Shown here one piece after another: positions 17,856 to 26,711 of a DNA stretch of 64,000 nt. The stretch covers positions 1-64,000 of the forward strand of contig CAYMGO010000002.1 of assembly GCA_964390015.1 (NCBI GenBank), written 5' to 3'. The translations under genes were made by a program, and so were the position numbers. The stretch is from UBA6107 sp964390015. Its GTDB lineage: Bacteria > Chloroflexota > Anaerolineae > Anaerolineales > Anaerolineaceae. A model generated the notes under the pieces. The model was given only the letters and a program-made list of their open reading frames with translations, did not search any database and was not told the DNA's origin. How positions within the stretch are numbered: the stretch's first letter is position 1; the number at the start of each line of letters is the position of its first letter.

Positions 17856-19226
17856 ATGAAAAATAGATCGCTTCAATATTTCGAGGACAATTACAGTCAA
17901 TACTTAAACGAACTGATCGAGTTTCTGAAAATTCCCTCGATTTCCACCGACCCTGATCGTAAACAGGATGTGCTGAAGGCTGCTGAATACATTGCGAACA
18001 AACTTACCAGTATCGGAATTGAACACGTTCAAATTTTCCCTACTGCCCGACATCCGATCGTTTACGGCGATTATCTGCTGGCCGGGGATTCTCAACCAAC
18101 ATTGCTGATCTATGGACATTATGATGTTCAGCCCGATGATCCAATCGAGCTGTGGACAACGCCGCCATTCACTCCTACCATAATCAATGATGTGCTTTTT
18201 GCGCGTGGCGCATCTGATATGAAAGGTCAGATCTATGCCTGTGTCGCAGCGCTCCAATCGATCATAAAATCAGATAAATTGCCTGTCAATATCAAATTTA
18301 TCCTTGAGGGCGAAGAAGAGATAGGTTCTCCTAACCTGAATAAATTCCTTGTCGAGCACTCCGAGCTGTTAAAGTCGGATTGTGCGCTCAATACAGATGC
18401 TGGAATGGTCAACAAAGACACCCCGGCCATCAGTTATGGTCTGCGTGGATTGGCATATTTTGAAGTTCGCGTTTTTGGTCCTGATCGCGATTTACACTCT
18501 GGAAGCTACGGCGGAATCGTTCATAACCCTGCTCAGGTTCTTGCAGAGCTGATCAGCAAGATGCACGACGCAAAAGGAAAAGTGACGCTGGATGGTTTTT
18601 ACGATGATGTTCTACCACTTTCTTTGGAAGAACGCGCGAATATGGCTCTGTACGGGTTGTCGGAGGCTGATTATTGCACTCAAATTGGGGTGAATGCACT
18701 TTGGGGTGAAGAAGAATTCTCGCCAATAGAACGGTTAGGCGCCAGGCCAACACTAGAAGTAAATGGTTTTCTCTCCGGTTTCACCGGTCAGGGATCCAAA
18801 ACGATTATCCCATCAAAAGCGATGGCAAAAATTTCAACGAGACTTGTACCCAACCAGGATCCCGATAAGATCTATGGAAAGCTTGTTGATTTCATGAAGA
18901 AAAATGCTCCTAAAACCGTTCGCTGGGAAGTTGATCAGTTAAGTACTGGATCTCCCAGTATTTCCGATACAGACCTCCCTGAAAGCAAAGCATTGATAAA
19001 AGCCTTTGAGGATGTTTGGGGTAAAACACCCGCGCTCAAGCGTGAAGGCGGGAGCGTTCCCGTAGTTGCGGATATGCAGAAGCACCTCGATATTGATTCC
19101 GTGCTCACAGGTTTTGGCTTGCCCGATGATCGCATCCATTCTCCCAACGAAAAGCTGGATCTACCTACCTGGCGTAAAGGTGTTCGCGCGCTCATTCACT
19201 TCTTCTACAACGCGAAGAGGAAATAA
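17856..19226 (+). CDS. M20-family dipeptidase / zinc aminoacylase-type peptidase
   Basis: Cytosolic dinuclear-zinc peptidase of 456 residues. Metal and catalytic motifs: LIYGHYDVQPDDP (H and D, about residues 85-97), ARGASDMKGQIYA (bridging D, about 113-125), EGEEEIGSPN (catalytic E and metal E, about 151-160), LNTDAGM (about 178) and the last metal histidine in DDRIHSPNEKLDL near 427. The region around 205-330 is the dimerisation/lid domain typical of PepV/CNDP-type dipeptidases (DLHSGSYGG). The gene is divergent from ssnA; the 107-nt spacer holds TACAATTG/TTATGGAGAA sequence with a ribosome site GGAGAA just before the ATG. Confidence 0.9.
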   Translation: MKNRSLQYFEDNYSQYLNELIEFLKIPSISTDPDRKQDVLKAAEYIANKLTSIGIEHVQIFPTARHPIVYGDYLLAGDSQPTLLIYGHYDVQPDDPIELWTTPPFTPTIINDVLFARGASDMKGQIYACVAALQSIIKSDKLPVNIKFILEGEEEIGSPNLNKFLVEHSELLKSDCALNTDAGMVNKDTPAISYGLRGLAYFEVRVFGPDRDLHSGSYGGIVHNPAQVLAELISKMHDAKGKVTLDGFYDDVLPLSLEERANMALYGLSEADYCTQIGVNALWGEEEFSPIERLGARPTLEVNGFLSGFTGQGSKTIIPSKAMAKISTRLVPNQDPDKIYGKLVDFMKKNAPKTVRWEVDQLSTGSPSISDTDLPESKALIKAFEDVWGKTPALKREGGSVPVVADMQKHLDIDSVLTGFGLPDDRIHSPNEKLDLPTWRKGVRALIHFFYNAKRK

Positions 19227-19227
19227 C

Positions 19228-19775
19228 TTGGCAAATAAGACAGATAAGGAACTAAGACTCCCCTCTTATGGCGGGCAGGCTCTTATTGAAGGTGTGCTAA
19301 TGAGAGGTTCCAGGTACCTGGCAGCGGCTTATCGCGCGCCTGATGGAGAAATAGTTGTTGAGACTGAAAAACTTTCTGGAATTTACACTTCAAAACTTGT
19401 GAAGATCCCTTTCCTTCGGGGATTAGTTATTCTTTGGGACGCCATTGGTCTCGGAACCAAGTACCTCACCAAATCTGCAAATATCCAAACCGGTGAGGAT
19501 GAAAAGATCGAAGGTCCCGCAATGGCGTTTTCCCTTGTCATTTCTTTTACCATCGCCATTGCTTTATTCTTTGTCGCGCCTGCCGGCATTGCTTCTCTTC
19601 TTGAAAAATGGTTCGCCATCACACCGTTTCTTGGTAATCTGATCGAAGGGATCGTCAGACTCATCCTCATCATCGCCTATATTTGGGGAATTGGCCGCAT
19701 GAAGGACATCCAACGAGTGTTCTCCTACCACGGGGCTGAACATAAAACTATCAACGCTTTCGAATCCGCGGCCTC
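19228..19775 (+). CDS. DUF1385 membrane protein (YqhQ-like), 3' end lost in gap
   Basis: N-terminal ~182 residues of a DUF1385 family membrane protein. Clear family motifs are YGGQALIEGVLMRGSRY (residues ~13-29) and, just before the gap, GIGRMKDIQRVFSYHGAEHK, with two or three membrane helices between. I start it at TTG 19228, one base after the dipeptidase stop, where similarity begins; the open frame further upstream overlaps the dipeptidase. Family members are about 300 residues, so at least 60-100 C-terminal residues lie in the 100-N gap. The open frame appears to run on to 19950, but the sequence after the gap belongs to a different protein. Confidence 0.88.
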
Positions 19776-19875
19776 NNNNNNNNNNNNNNNNNNNNNNNNN
19801 NNNNNNNNNNNNNNNNNNNNNNNNNNNNNNNNNNNNNNNNNNNNNNNNNNNNNNNNNNNNNNNNNNNNNNNNNNN
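19776..19875. other. Assembly gap (100 N) between DUF1385 gene and ComEA-like tail
   Basis: A run of exactly 100 unknown bases. It must hide the 3' end of the DUF1385 gene and the 5' part of the next gene, so the true distance is likely several hundred bases. Confidence 0.97.
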
Positions 19876-19950
19876 GAAGAATTGTTGTACGTTCCTGGCA
19901 TAGGCGAAGAACAGTTGATAGAGCTAAAACCTCTGATCACAATTCAGTAG
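19876..19950 (+). CDS. C-terminal end of a helix-hairpin-helix (ComEA-like) protein
   Basis: The 24 residues after the gap, EELLYVPGIGEEQLIELKPL plus ITIQ, match the last helix-hairpin-helix of ComEA-type DNA-binding proteins (typical pattern 'dLl.VpGIG...le.lkplitv'). They do not match the usual DUF1385 ending. This is therefore most likely the tail of a separate gene whose start lies in the gap. ComEA proteins are membrane-anchored dsDNA receptors in competence; many short homologues have unknown roles. Too little remains to say more. Confidence 0.6.
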   Translation, partial: EELLYVPGIGEEQLIELKPLITIQ

Positions 19951-19963
19951 AAAGTTGGTGAAC

Positions 19964-20407
19964 ATGTCTATAAAAGTTACACTTGAGAAGACAATGCACG
20001 ACGCCATGCGCAATAAGGATGAAATGACCAGGGACACGATTCGTGTCTTGCTATCTGCGGTCAAATTGGCAGAGGTGGAAACAGGTAAACCACTTGAAGA
20101 CAACAGTATTCTAACAATAATTCAAAAGGAAGTAAAAATTCGTAAAGAAACAATAAACGAACTCGACAATACCGGTCGGGTTGACCTCATAGAAAAAGCG
20201 CAAAAAGAACTGGGTATTCTTGAGAAGTTCCTTCCCACTCAACTATCAGAAGACGACCTTGCGCAATATGTTCACGAAGTAATTGAAAGTACTGGCGCCA
20301 GTAGCATGGCAGATATGGGAAAAGTCATGGGAATCCTTGTGAGTAAACTGGTCGGGCGGGCATCTCCAGATCGCATCAGCCGGGTTGTTCGAAAAATCCT
20401 CTCGTAA
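19964..20407 (+). CDS. yqeY: GatB/YqeY domain protein (YqeY)
   Basis: Cytosolic 147-residue protein of the YqeY family, related to the tail domain of the GatB amidotransferase subunit. Characteristic segments: AMRNKDEMTRDTIRVLLSAVKLAEVE, VKIRKETINELDNTGR, EKAQKELGILEKFLPTQLSEDDL and ADMGKVMGILVSKLVGRA. It possibly helps tRNA-dependent amidation or tRNA binding, but its role is unproven. The ATG at 19964 is preferred to an in-frame TTG at 19955 because family members start with this short helix. It lies 5 nt before the 7TM-HD gene, suggesting co-transcription. Confidence 0.9.
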   Translation: MSIKVTLEKTMHDAMRNKDEMTRDTIRVLLSAVKLAEVETGKPLEDNSILTIIQKEVKIRKETINELDNTGRVDLIEKAQKELGILEKFLPTQLSEDDLAQYVHEVIESTGASSMADMGKVMGILVSKLVGRASPDRISRVVRKILS

Positions 20408-20412
20408 AAATA

Positions 20413-22512
20413 ATGGCAACTGCAATCGAAAAATCCATTAAGAGTCAACAAGGCCGCGGTTTTTATCGCGCGATCTTATTGATCATATGCATTTTGCTGG
20501 TTTATGCTGCCTTGATGCTGCCAATCGCTTCCCGACCAGATTCAATTCCAATGCAAATCGGTGAAGTTGCACCCGCAGACATCGTTGCACCCCGTAATGC
20601 TTCTTACCGAAGCGATGTATTAACTTTAAAGGCAATCGAAGACGCGAAGAACTCGGTTACACCCAGGTACCTCGCATCAGATCCATCGATCAACAGAACA
20701 CAGCTAGAAAAACTACAAAATATACTGCGCTTCATAACTTCCATTCGCGAAGATAATTTCGCGAATAATCTTCAAAAAACCTCAGACATCCAATCAATCT
20801 CTGGAATTCGTTTGTCTACCGAACAAACCACTGCCCTGCTAAATCTATCGAATGAGCAATGGAAGGCGATCCAGGACGAATCACAAAACGTTCTGGAACA
20901 AACGATGCGTAGGAATATCCGCGATTACCAGATACAGGAGAATATTAATAACCTGCCGGGAGTTATTAACTATTCTCTGACACCAGAAGAAAATCAACTC
21001 GTTTTCCTTTTTGTATCTTCTCTCATCGTGCCTAATTCTTTGTACTCTGAATCAGAAACTGACAATGCGCGGAAGATCGCCTCTGACCAGGTCGCTCCAG
21101 TGACGAAGACTTACGCAGAAAATCAGGTTATCGTTCTTCGTGGGCAATTGATCACACCTGAACAGTGGGAAGCATTGGAGTATTTCGATTTGATACGCGC
21201 GGAGAATTTGACAGAGGAAATCATCTCTTCGGCTGCAATAGTGTTGGTACTCGCCGGATTCGTTGTGCTGTATTTCTCACGCAGAAAAAACGCAACACTT
21301 ACGGATATTCGTTCTCTCACTGTTATCGCTGTATGTTTCCTTGTCTTCCTCTTTGCAGCAAAAGTGATCATTCCCAACCGCACGATCATTCCTTTTTTCT
21401 TTCCGTTACCTGCTTTCGCCCTTATCCTTGTTACCCTGTTCAACCTTGAACTGAGTATCGTTTTCCCGTTGATACTGAGCATCCTGGTAACCTATGGCGT
21501 GACGAACTCAGTGGAGCTAACCCTCTTTTACGTGATTACTAGCCTTACGGGTGCTGTTGTTTTAGGTAAAGGAAAAAAATTCGTTAATTTCCTCTATGCT
21601 GCAATAGCAATCATTCTCTCTGGTATTTTGGTTGTTACGGCATACCGGTTGGCAAATCCACAATCTGATCTTGTCGGTTTGGTAACCCTTTATGGCGTAA
21701 TCGGGTTGAACGGTTTGGCTTCGGCCAGCCTCGCCCTGCTTTTACAATTTTTTCTTGCACAGCTACTTCAACTTACCACGCCGCTTTATCTTATTGAACT
21801 ATCACGCTCTGACCACCCGTTGTTGAGAAAAATTCTGCAAGCTGCCCCCGGTACCTATCAGCACTCACTGCAGGTATCTAACCTGGCCGAACAGGCAGCG
21901 AACGCAATCGGTGCTGATGCGCTATTAACCAGGGTCGGCGCATATTATCACGACGCTGGTAAATCCGCCAATCCTACCTTTTTTATTGAGAATCAGATTC
22001 CTGGCAACCTGGACCCGCACGATGATATGGATCCAATAATTGCAGCTCAAACCATCATCGCACATGTTACTGATGGTGTAGCGCTGGCAGAAAAATATCA
22101 CTTACCTCCAAGATTACAGGATTTCATGCGTGAACATCACGGAACAATGTTGACTCGTTATCAATACAACCGGGCGATTGAACAGCAGGGAAACGACTCG
22201 AGCCATGTGGATTCTGAATTGTTCCGCTATCCAGGTCCAAAGCCCCAATCAAAGGAAACTGGTATATTGATGCTCGCGGATATAAGTGAAGCCCGTGCCC
22301 GCTCAAAACCTCCAAAAAACGATGACGAGTTACGTTCGCTATTGAAAAGTGTTGTAGACAACCTGATCAATGATGGCAGCCTTGAAAATACAAACCTTAC
22401 ACTTCGCGATCTGAAAATGATTCAAGAGTCGTTTCACACCACCTTGATGAACACTTATCACCCCAGGATTCAATACCCTGAGGATAAGTCTGCTCAACCA
22501 GTAAAAGCTTAA
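20413..22512 (+). CDS. 7TM-HD family phosphohydrolase (PgpH-like)
   Basis: Membrane protein of 699 residues with a 7TMR-HDED extracellular region (about residues 45-270), a block of membrane helices (about 275-465) and a cytosolic HD domain (about 475-680). HD motifs include PGTYQHSLQVSNLAEQAANA (first metal histidine), YYHDAGKSANP (HD pair, about residue 514-518), IIAHVTDGVALAEKYHLP and MREHHGTMLTRYQY. This is the organisation of PgpH, a c-di-AMP phosphodiesterase, so a c-di-AMP hydrolase role is likely. The order yqeY - 7TM-HD - ybeY - dgkA is common in bacteria. Six bases separate it from ybeY. Confidence 0.92.
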   Translation: MATAIEKSIKSQQGRGFYRAILLIICILLVYAALMLPIASRPDSIPMQIGEVAPADIVAPRNASYRSDVLTLKAIEDAKNSVTPRYLASDPSINRTQLEKLQNILRFITSIREDNFANNLQKTSDIQSISGIRLSTEQTTALLNLSNEQWKAIQDESQNVLEQTMRRNIRDYQIQENINNLPGVINYSLTPEENQLVFLFVSSLIVPNSLYSESETDNARKIASDQVAPVTKTYAENQVIVLRGQLITPEQWEALEYFDLIRAENLTEEIISSAAIVLVLAGFVVLYFSRRKNATLTDIRSLTVIAVCFLVFLFAAKVIIPNRTIIPFFFPLPAFALILVTLFNLELSIVFPLILSILVTYGVTNSVELTLFYVITSLTGAVVLGKGKKFVNFLYAAIAIILSGILVVTAYRLANPQSDLVGLVTLYGVIGLNGLASASLALLLQFFLAQLLQLTTPLYLIELSRSDHPLLRKILQAAPGTYQHSLQVSNLAEQAANAIGADALLTRVGAYYHDAGKSANPTFFIENQIPGNLDPHDDMDPIIAAQTIIAHVTDGVALAEKYHLPPRLQDFMREHHGTMLTRYQYNRAIEQQGNDSSHVDSELFRYPGPKPQSKETGILMLADISEARARSKPPKNDDELRSLLKSVVDNLINDGSLENTNLTLRDLKMIQESFHTTLMNTYHPRIQYPEDKSAQPVKA

Positions 22513-22518
22513 GCAAAC

Positions 22519-23004
22519 ATGAACAGTATTAAATTGGATATTTCATCAAAATGCAAGGAATTTGATAAATCGTTACTTCAAGTAATTAAACGCGCGGTTC
22601 TGGCGGTTTTTGATTTTTTCGATAAAGATGAACCGTATTCGTTATCGATGCTTATCTGTTCAGAAGACAAGATAAAGGAACTCAACTTAACATATCGAGG
22701 TGTCGATCGGGTTACTGATGTCCTTTCCTTTCCCTCTGAAATGCATGTTCCTGAAACAGATGAATTATTTCTTGGTGATATTGTCATCTCTTACCCCACA
22801 GCTGTAAGACAAGCCGAAAAGTACCAACATCCTGTTAGCCATGAACTGGCGTTGCTCAGTATTCATGGTGTATTGCACCTTTTGGGATACGACCATTCAG
22901 AATTAGCGGATGAAACAGAAATGTGGCGATTACAGCAAACAATCTTGAACAGTATTGGATATGATATAAAACTACTTCCGGGTGAGTCATATGCACAAGA
23001 ATAA
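22519..23004 (+). CDS. ybeY: rRNA maturation endoribonuclease YbeY
   Basis: Zinc-dependent endoribonuclease needed for 16S rRNA 3' maturation and ribosome quality control. The 161-residue protein carries the signature HELALLSIHGVLHLLGYDHS (about residues 113-132), with the three zinc-binding histidines in HGxLHLxGYDH. The upstream strand segment LNLTYRGVDRVTDVLSFPSE is also typical. It is followed, with an overlap, by dgkA. Confidence 0.95.
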   Translation: MNSIKLDISSKCKEFDKSLLQVIKRAVLAVFDFFDKDEPYSLSMLICSEDKIKELNLTYRGVDRVTDVLSFPSEMHVPETDELFLGDIVISYPTAVRQAEKYQHPVSHELALLSIHGVLHLLGYDHSELADETEMWRLQQTILNSIGYDIKLLPGESYAQE

Positions 23005-23368
23005 AACTTTTACCCAATCACTAACGCACGCCTTTTCGGGCATCATTGATCTTCTCAAGAATGAACGCAACTCCAGGTTTCACCTGGTTGCGACAATCCT
23101 CGTGATTATTGTTTCAACTATCCTTCAGATTTCCCCAATGGAGTGGTTGTTTATCACACTGGCTATTTTCCTTGTTTGGATATCCGAAGCGTTCAACACA
23201 TCCTTGGAAAAGCTATTCGATTTGGTAGAACCTGGAGAGAATGGATTGGTCAAAACGGGTAAAGATATTTCTGCAGCAGCTGTTTTACTGACTGCAATCT
23301 TGAGCGTGCTAATTGGATTTATCATTCTTGGACTGCCGGTCATCAAACTTCTAACGGCGCTAGTGTAA
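22991..23368 (+). CDS. dgkA: Diacylglycerol / undecaprenol kinase family protein
   Basis: Small integral-membrane lipid kinase of 125 residues; the Gram-positive-like members phosphorylate undecaprenol. Family pattern: NERNSRFHLVATILVIIVS (first helix entry with conserved E and R), SEAFNTSLEKLFDLVEP (catalytic E-x3-N-T-x2-E motif) and KDISAAAVLLTAILSVLIGF (third helix). I use ATG 22991, with GGGTGAG at a proper distance, though an in-frame GTG three codons upstream is possible. It overlaps ybeY by 14 nt and converges on the response regulator, leaving 3 nt between them. Confidence 0.9.
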   Translation: MHKNKTFTQSLTHAFSGIIDLLKNERNSRFHLVATILVIIVSTILQISPMEWLFITLAIFLVWISEAFNTSLEKLFDLVEPGENGLVKTGKDISAAAVLLTAILSVLIGFIILGLPVIKLLTALV

Positions 23369-23371
23369 TCC

Positions 23372-24025
23372 CTACAGGTAATCTCGCAAGCTGTGTTCAA
23401 CTGCGTAAGCAGCAGCCTCTGCTCGATTGCTTACGCCTAATTTCGATAAAATGCTACTTACGTAGTTCCTAACGGTTCCTTCGCCCAGGAATAACGCCTT
23501 GGCAATCTCCCGATTTGTTCGTCCTTCTGATACAAGCAGCAGAACGTGTTTTTCCTGTTGTGACAAATTGGCAAATGCTGAAGCCTCTTCTTCGCGCACG
23601 GCGCGCTTTACTTCCTGGAACACCCTTTGCGTCACGGCTGGATCCAGCAACCCTTCCCCCCTACCGACTGCCTCGATTGCTTTAACCAGATCTTCAGCAG
23701 CGATTTGTTTTAATACATAGCCAGATGCACCTGAACGGATTGCCGAAAACAGCATTTCATCTTCTGCGTAAGAAGTCAGCATGATCACTTTGGTGTCGGG
23801 AAAATTTTCTGTTATCTCCTCGCAAGCATCAATACCCGAAGCTCCTGGTAATCGAATATCCATTAAAACCACATCTGGAATAAATCGTTCAACTTTTTCA
23901 ATCGCTTCTTTGGCATTAGCAGCTTCGGCTATGACCTCAAAATGAGGGTGTTGTTCCAGCAAAGCCTTTAATCCCAATCGAACGACCTCATGGTCATCAA
24001 CGATCAGAATTCTTTGTTTGGTCAT
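23372..24025 (-). CDS. NarL/FixJ-type response regulator
   Basis: Two-component DNA-binding regulator, 217 residues. The receiver domain (residues 1-120) has the acidic pair in ILIVDDHEVVR, the phosphoacceptor aspartate in DVVLMDIRLPGASG (about residue 54), the threonine/serine in VIMLTSYAEDE (about 82) and the lysine in GYVLKQIAAE (about 104). The C-terminal LuxR-type helix-turn-helix reads LSQQEKHVLLLVSEGRTNRE followed by LFLGEGTVRNYVSSILSKLG. No histidine kinase is adjacent, so the partner and targets are unknown. Confidence 0.93.
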   Translation of the reverse strand: MTKQRILIVDDHEVVRLGLKALLEQHPHFEVIAEAANAKEAIEKVERFIPDVVLMDIRLPGASGIDACEEITENFPDTKVIMLTSYAEDEMLFSAIRSGASGYVLKQIAAEDLVKAIEAVGRGEGLLDPAVTQRVFQEVKRAVREEEASAFANLSQQEKHVLLLVSEGRTNREIAKALFLGEGTVRNYVSSILSKLGVSNRAEAAAYAVEHSLRDYL

Positions 24026-24057
24026 TTACCACCTCTTCTCTACAGGATTACTTCTTC

Positions 24058-24828
24058 TCATAAGTCTACCAGTAATGATACAGGACAATGATCGGAGCCC
24101 ATTATTTCCTCATGAATGATAACATCCTTCACTTTTTCCATTAAGGGCGCTGATAACAGAAAGTAATCAAGTCTCCACCCGATATTTCGCGGTCTTGCGT
24201 TGAACCTGTATGTCCACCATGTATATTGTACTTTGTCAGGGTAGAGTACCCGGAAAGCGTCCTTAAAACCTTCATTGAGAAATTTTGTCACCCACTGCCT
24301 TTCTTCTGGTAAAAAACCTGAGGTCTTGCTGTTTTCTTTCGGGTTTGCCAGGTCAATTTCAGCATGGGCAGTGTTGAAGTCACCAGTTATGATGATGTTC
24401 TTCCCCTGTCTGTGGAGTACTCCACAGTCGTTCAACAACTTTTCGTAGAATCTTAACTTGAAATCTACCCTTTCCATTCCCCGTTGTCCGTTGGGAAAAT
24501 AGATATTGTATAGAATGGCATTACCAATTTCCAATTTAATTGTCCGCCCTTCAACATCAAACTCTTCATCACCAATCCCCATTGCCGCTACATTATGGCT
24601 TATCTGCTCTTTGCAGTAAGTTGCAACGCCACTGTAACCTGGTTTCTGCGCGGGATTCCATGTTAGCTTGTAGCCAGGTATCTGGTAATCTTCCTCCGTT
24701 AACTGTTCAAGTTTGGCTTTGGTTTCCTGGAGGCATAAAATATCAGGTGATAAACTATGGATGCTATCTTTAAACTCTTTTTTCAAAACCGCCCTAAAAC
24801 CATTAACGTTCCATGTAGTAATCTTCAT
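24058..24828 (-). CDS. xth: Exodeoxyribonuclease III (AP endonuclease, Xth family)
   Basis: Base-excision repair enzyme of the exonuclease III/APE1 family, 256 residues, cutting at abasic sites and trimming 3' ends. Motifs: MKITTWNVNGFRAVLKK start with the metal asparagine, ILCLQETKAK with the metal-binding glutamate (about residue 34), GDFNTAHAEIDLANP (catalytic D and N, about 146-160), LDYFLLSAPL and the terminal GSDHCPVSLLV with catalytic D-H. I chose the ATG at 24828 over an in-frame start 20 codons upstream because the family begins with this strand. It is divergent from the DUF192 gene. Confidence 0.95.
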   Translation of the reverse strand: MKITTWNVNGFRAVLKKEFKDSIHSLSPDILCLQETKAKLEQLTEEDYQIPGYKLTWNPAQKPGYSGVATYCKEQISHNVAAMGIGDEEFDVEGRTIKLEIGNAILYNIYFPNGQRGMERVDFKLRFYEKLLNDCGVLHRQGKNIIITGDFNTAHAEIDLANPKENSKTSGFLPEERQWVTKFLNEGFKDAFRVLYPDKVQYTWWTYRFNARPRNIGWRLDYFLLSAPLMEKVKDVIIHEEIMGSDHCPVSLLVDL

Positions 24829-24887
24829 CCGGCTTTGTCCTTGTGGTAAACTACACAAAGTATATTTTACTAATGATAATACAGCCA

Positions 24888-25256
24888 ATGAAATCGGTCA
24901 AAATTTTTCCCGTTTCTAACCCATCGTTAAGAATCGATGCAGGGTTGTGTAACACATTTTATACCAGGTTGATGGGTTTCATGTTCAAAACCAGCATGGA
25001 CCCTTTTTCTGGTCTATTCTTTCCAGGAAACTCAGAAACAAGGGTCAATTCTGCCATTCACATGTTTTTTGTCAACTTTAACCTCGCGGTTTTCTGGCTC
25101 AATCGGGATAATGTAGTGGTTGATAAAGTCCTGGCGAAGAAATGGTATCCTCTGTACGTTCCCCGACAAAATGCCAGTCATATCCTTGAATTGCACGAAA
25201 GCAAAATTGATGATTTTTCTGTCGGAGACAAGTTCAAGATCATTTACGATGCGTAA
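24888..25256 (+). CDS. DUF192 family protein
   Basis: Protein of about 122 residues of the DUF192 family (function unknown; small beta-barrel fold). Features: FYTRLMGFMFKTSMDPFSGL (the R-x-x-G-L/F-M signature), a hydrophobic HMFFVNFNLAVFWLN strand, and YVPRQNASHILELH with the conserved P-x-x-A-x-x-x-L-E pattern. The start is uncertain between ATG 24873 and ATG 24888; neither has a clear ribosome site, and a -10-like TATATT (24861-24866) sits 7 nt before the first, which would give a leaderless message. It overlaps the next gene by 8 nt. Confidence 0.8.
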   Translation: MKSVKIFPVSNPSLRIDAGLCNTFYTRLMGFMFKTSMDPFSGLFFPGNSETRVNSAIHMFFVNFNLAVFWLNRDNVVVDKVLAKKWYPLYVPRQNASHILELHESKIDDFSVGDKFKIIYDA

Positions 25257-26652
25257 ACTATTATCTCTACTTGTAATTGTTTTGTTATTGAGCCCCACAA
25301 CAGTGAATGCACAGGGCATTAGTGATTATCCAGAATATGTGATCAGGGACGGTGACTCACTCGGATATATTGCTGGTCTGTTCGACACTACTGTAGCGAA
25401 AATCATAGAAGTAAACAACATCAGCAACCCTGATCTGATAAGTCCTGGTCAAAGTATTAAGATTCCCGGCCTTCAGGGGATCCCCGGCACACTTGAAATT
25501 GTCACAACACAGCTCGGTGAACGTTATTCATTCCTGCCAATCAAATATAAATCACAAATTGAACAGATTACCAAAATAAATAAAATTCTCTCGCCAACAC
25601 GCGTCTATCCCGGGTCAACACTCATTATTCCAATATCAGGCTTAACCGATCCACTGATACCAATTGCCAGTTTAAATCCGGAAGAAACCGGGTTGGAGCG
25701 CGCGGTAATCGCTGCTTTGAATCCTCATTTGCTCAACCTTCAAAATCAAATCAATAACATCAACCTCGAAATCCCGGGAGCAGTCTTATTCACTGAACAA
25801 ACACCAGAGTCACAAGCCATCAACCTGTTCAGCCCATTGTTAAGCGATGTAACTCTTTCCCCTCTGCCACTTGTACAGGGAGCCACAGAGGTTGTTTCTG
25901 TCCGTTCGAATTCTCCAGTAACCTTGAAGGGCTTTTTCGGCGAGTACGAATTAACCTTCTTCAATGACGCTCCCGGACAGTATTATTCTCTTCAGGGTAT
26001 TCACGCGCTTGCTGAACCAGGTCTTGTTGAATTCGAGCTGACAGTGACCTATGAGGACGGTTCAACTCACCTGTACAATCAGATGGTCTTGTTAACGCCA
26101 GGTGTTTTTGACGAAGATCCACCCCTGGTTGTTGACCCAAAAACGATCGATCCTGCGATCACAGAACCGGAAAACGAACTAGTAATAACCCTGGTTTCTC
26201 AAAAAACACCTTCGAGGTATTGGTCAGAGATATTCAATAGCCCTGCTGTGTACCAGGAATACAATTCTCTATTCGGAACCCGGAGATGGTATAACGATAA
26301 TCCTGAAGTGCGGTTCCATTCGGGTGTCGATTTTGCCGGTGGTATGACACTTCCCATAACTTCCCCTGCGCCAGGTCTCGTGGTATTTTCGGGACCTTTA
26401 ACCGTTAGAGGAAATGCAGTCTTTATTGACCACGGTTGGGGAGTTTTCAGTGGTTTCTTCCACCAGGATACCTTGAACGTCAAGGTAGGTGATCAGGTCA
26501 GCACTGGTCAGGTGATTGGTACAGTTGGTAATACCGGTCGCGTGAATGGAGCTGGAGATTACCTTGGTGCAGGAGCTCATCTACATTGGGAAATTTGGGT
26601 CAACAACGTTCAAGTCGATCCTCTCGATTGGTTAACCAACAACTACCCATAA
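25249..26652 (+). CDS. Secreted LysM and M23 (peptidase-like) cell-wall protein
   Basis: Exported protein of 467 residues. Residues 1-22 form a signal peptide (MRKLLSLLVIVLLLSPTTVNA). A LysM domain follows (YVIRDGDSLGYIAGLFDTTV to SPGQSIKIP, about residues 28-75), with a weaker second LysM-like repeat to about 130. A beta-rich middle region precedes a C-terminal M23 (LytM) domain with HSGVDFAGGMTLPITSPAPG (about 365-384; metal H and D), VFIDHGWGVFSGFFH and AHLHWEIWVNN (HxH). The metal residues look complete, so it may cut peptidoglycan cross-links. ATG 25249 is chosen because the signal peptide begins there; it overlaps DUF192 by 8 nt, implying translational coupling. Confidence 0.9.
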   Translation: MRKLLSLLVIVLLLSPTTVNAQGISDYPEYVIRDGDSLGYIAGLFDTTVAKIIEVNNISNPDLISPGQSIKIPGLQGIPGTLEIVTTQLGERYSFLPIKYKSQIEQITKINKILSPTRVYPGSTLIIPISGLTDPLIPIASLNPEETGLERAVIAALNPHLLNLQNQINNINLEIPGAVLFTEQTPESQAINLFSPLLSDVTLSPLPLVQGATEVVSVRSNSPVTLKGFFGEYELTFFNDAPGQYYSLQGIHALAEPGLVEFELTVTYEDGSTHLYNQMVLLTPGVFDEDPPLVVDPKTIDPAITEPENELVITLVSQKTPSRYWSEIFNSPAVYQEYNSLFGTRRWYNDNPEVRFHSGVDFAGGMTLPITSPAPGLVVFSGPLTVRGNAVFIDHGWGVFSGFFHQDTLNVKVGDQVSTGQVIGTVGNTGRVNGAGDYLGAGAHLHWEIWVNNVQVDPLDWLTNNYP

Positions 26653-26711
26653 ATCAAGTCAACCTAAGGTATAATGAAAAGGCTAATTTACAACAGGAAT
26701 GGTAATCTCGT

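Noticed and set aside
19228..19950. Single DUF1385 gene through the gap
   Set aside because: The last 24 residues fit a helix-hairpin-helix end and not DUF1385; the frame continuity depends on the arbitrary N count.
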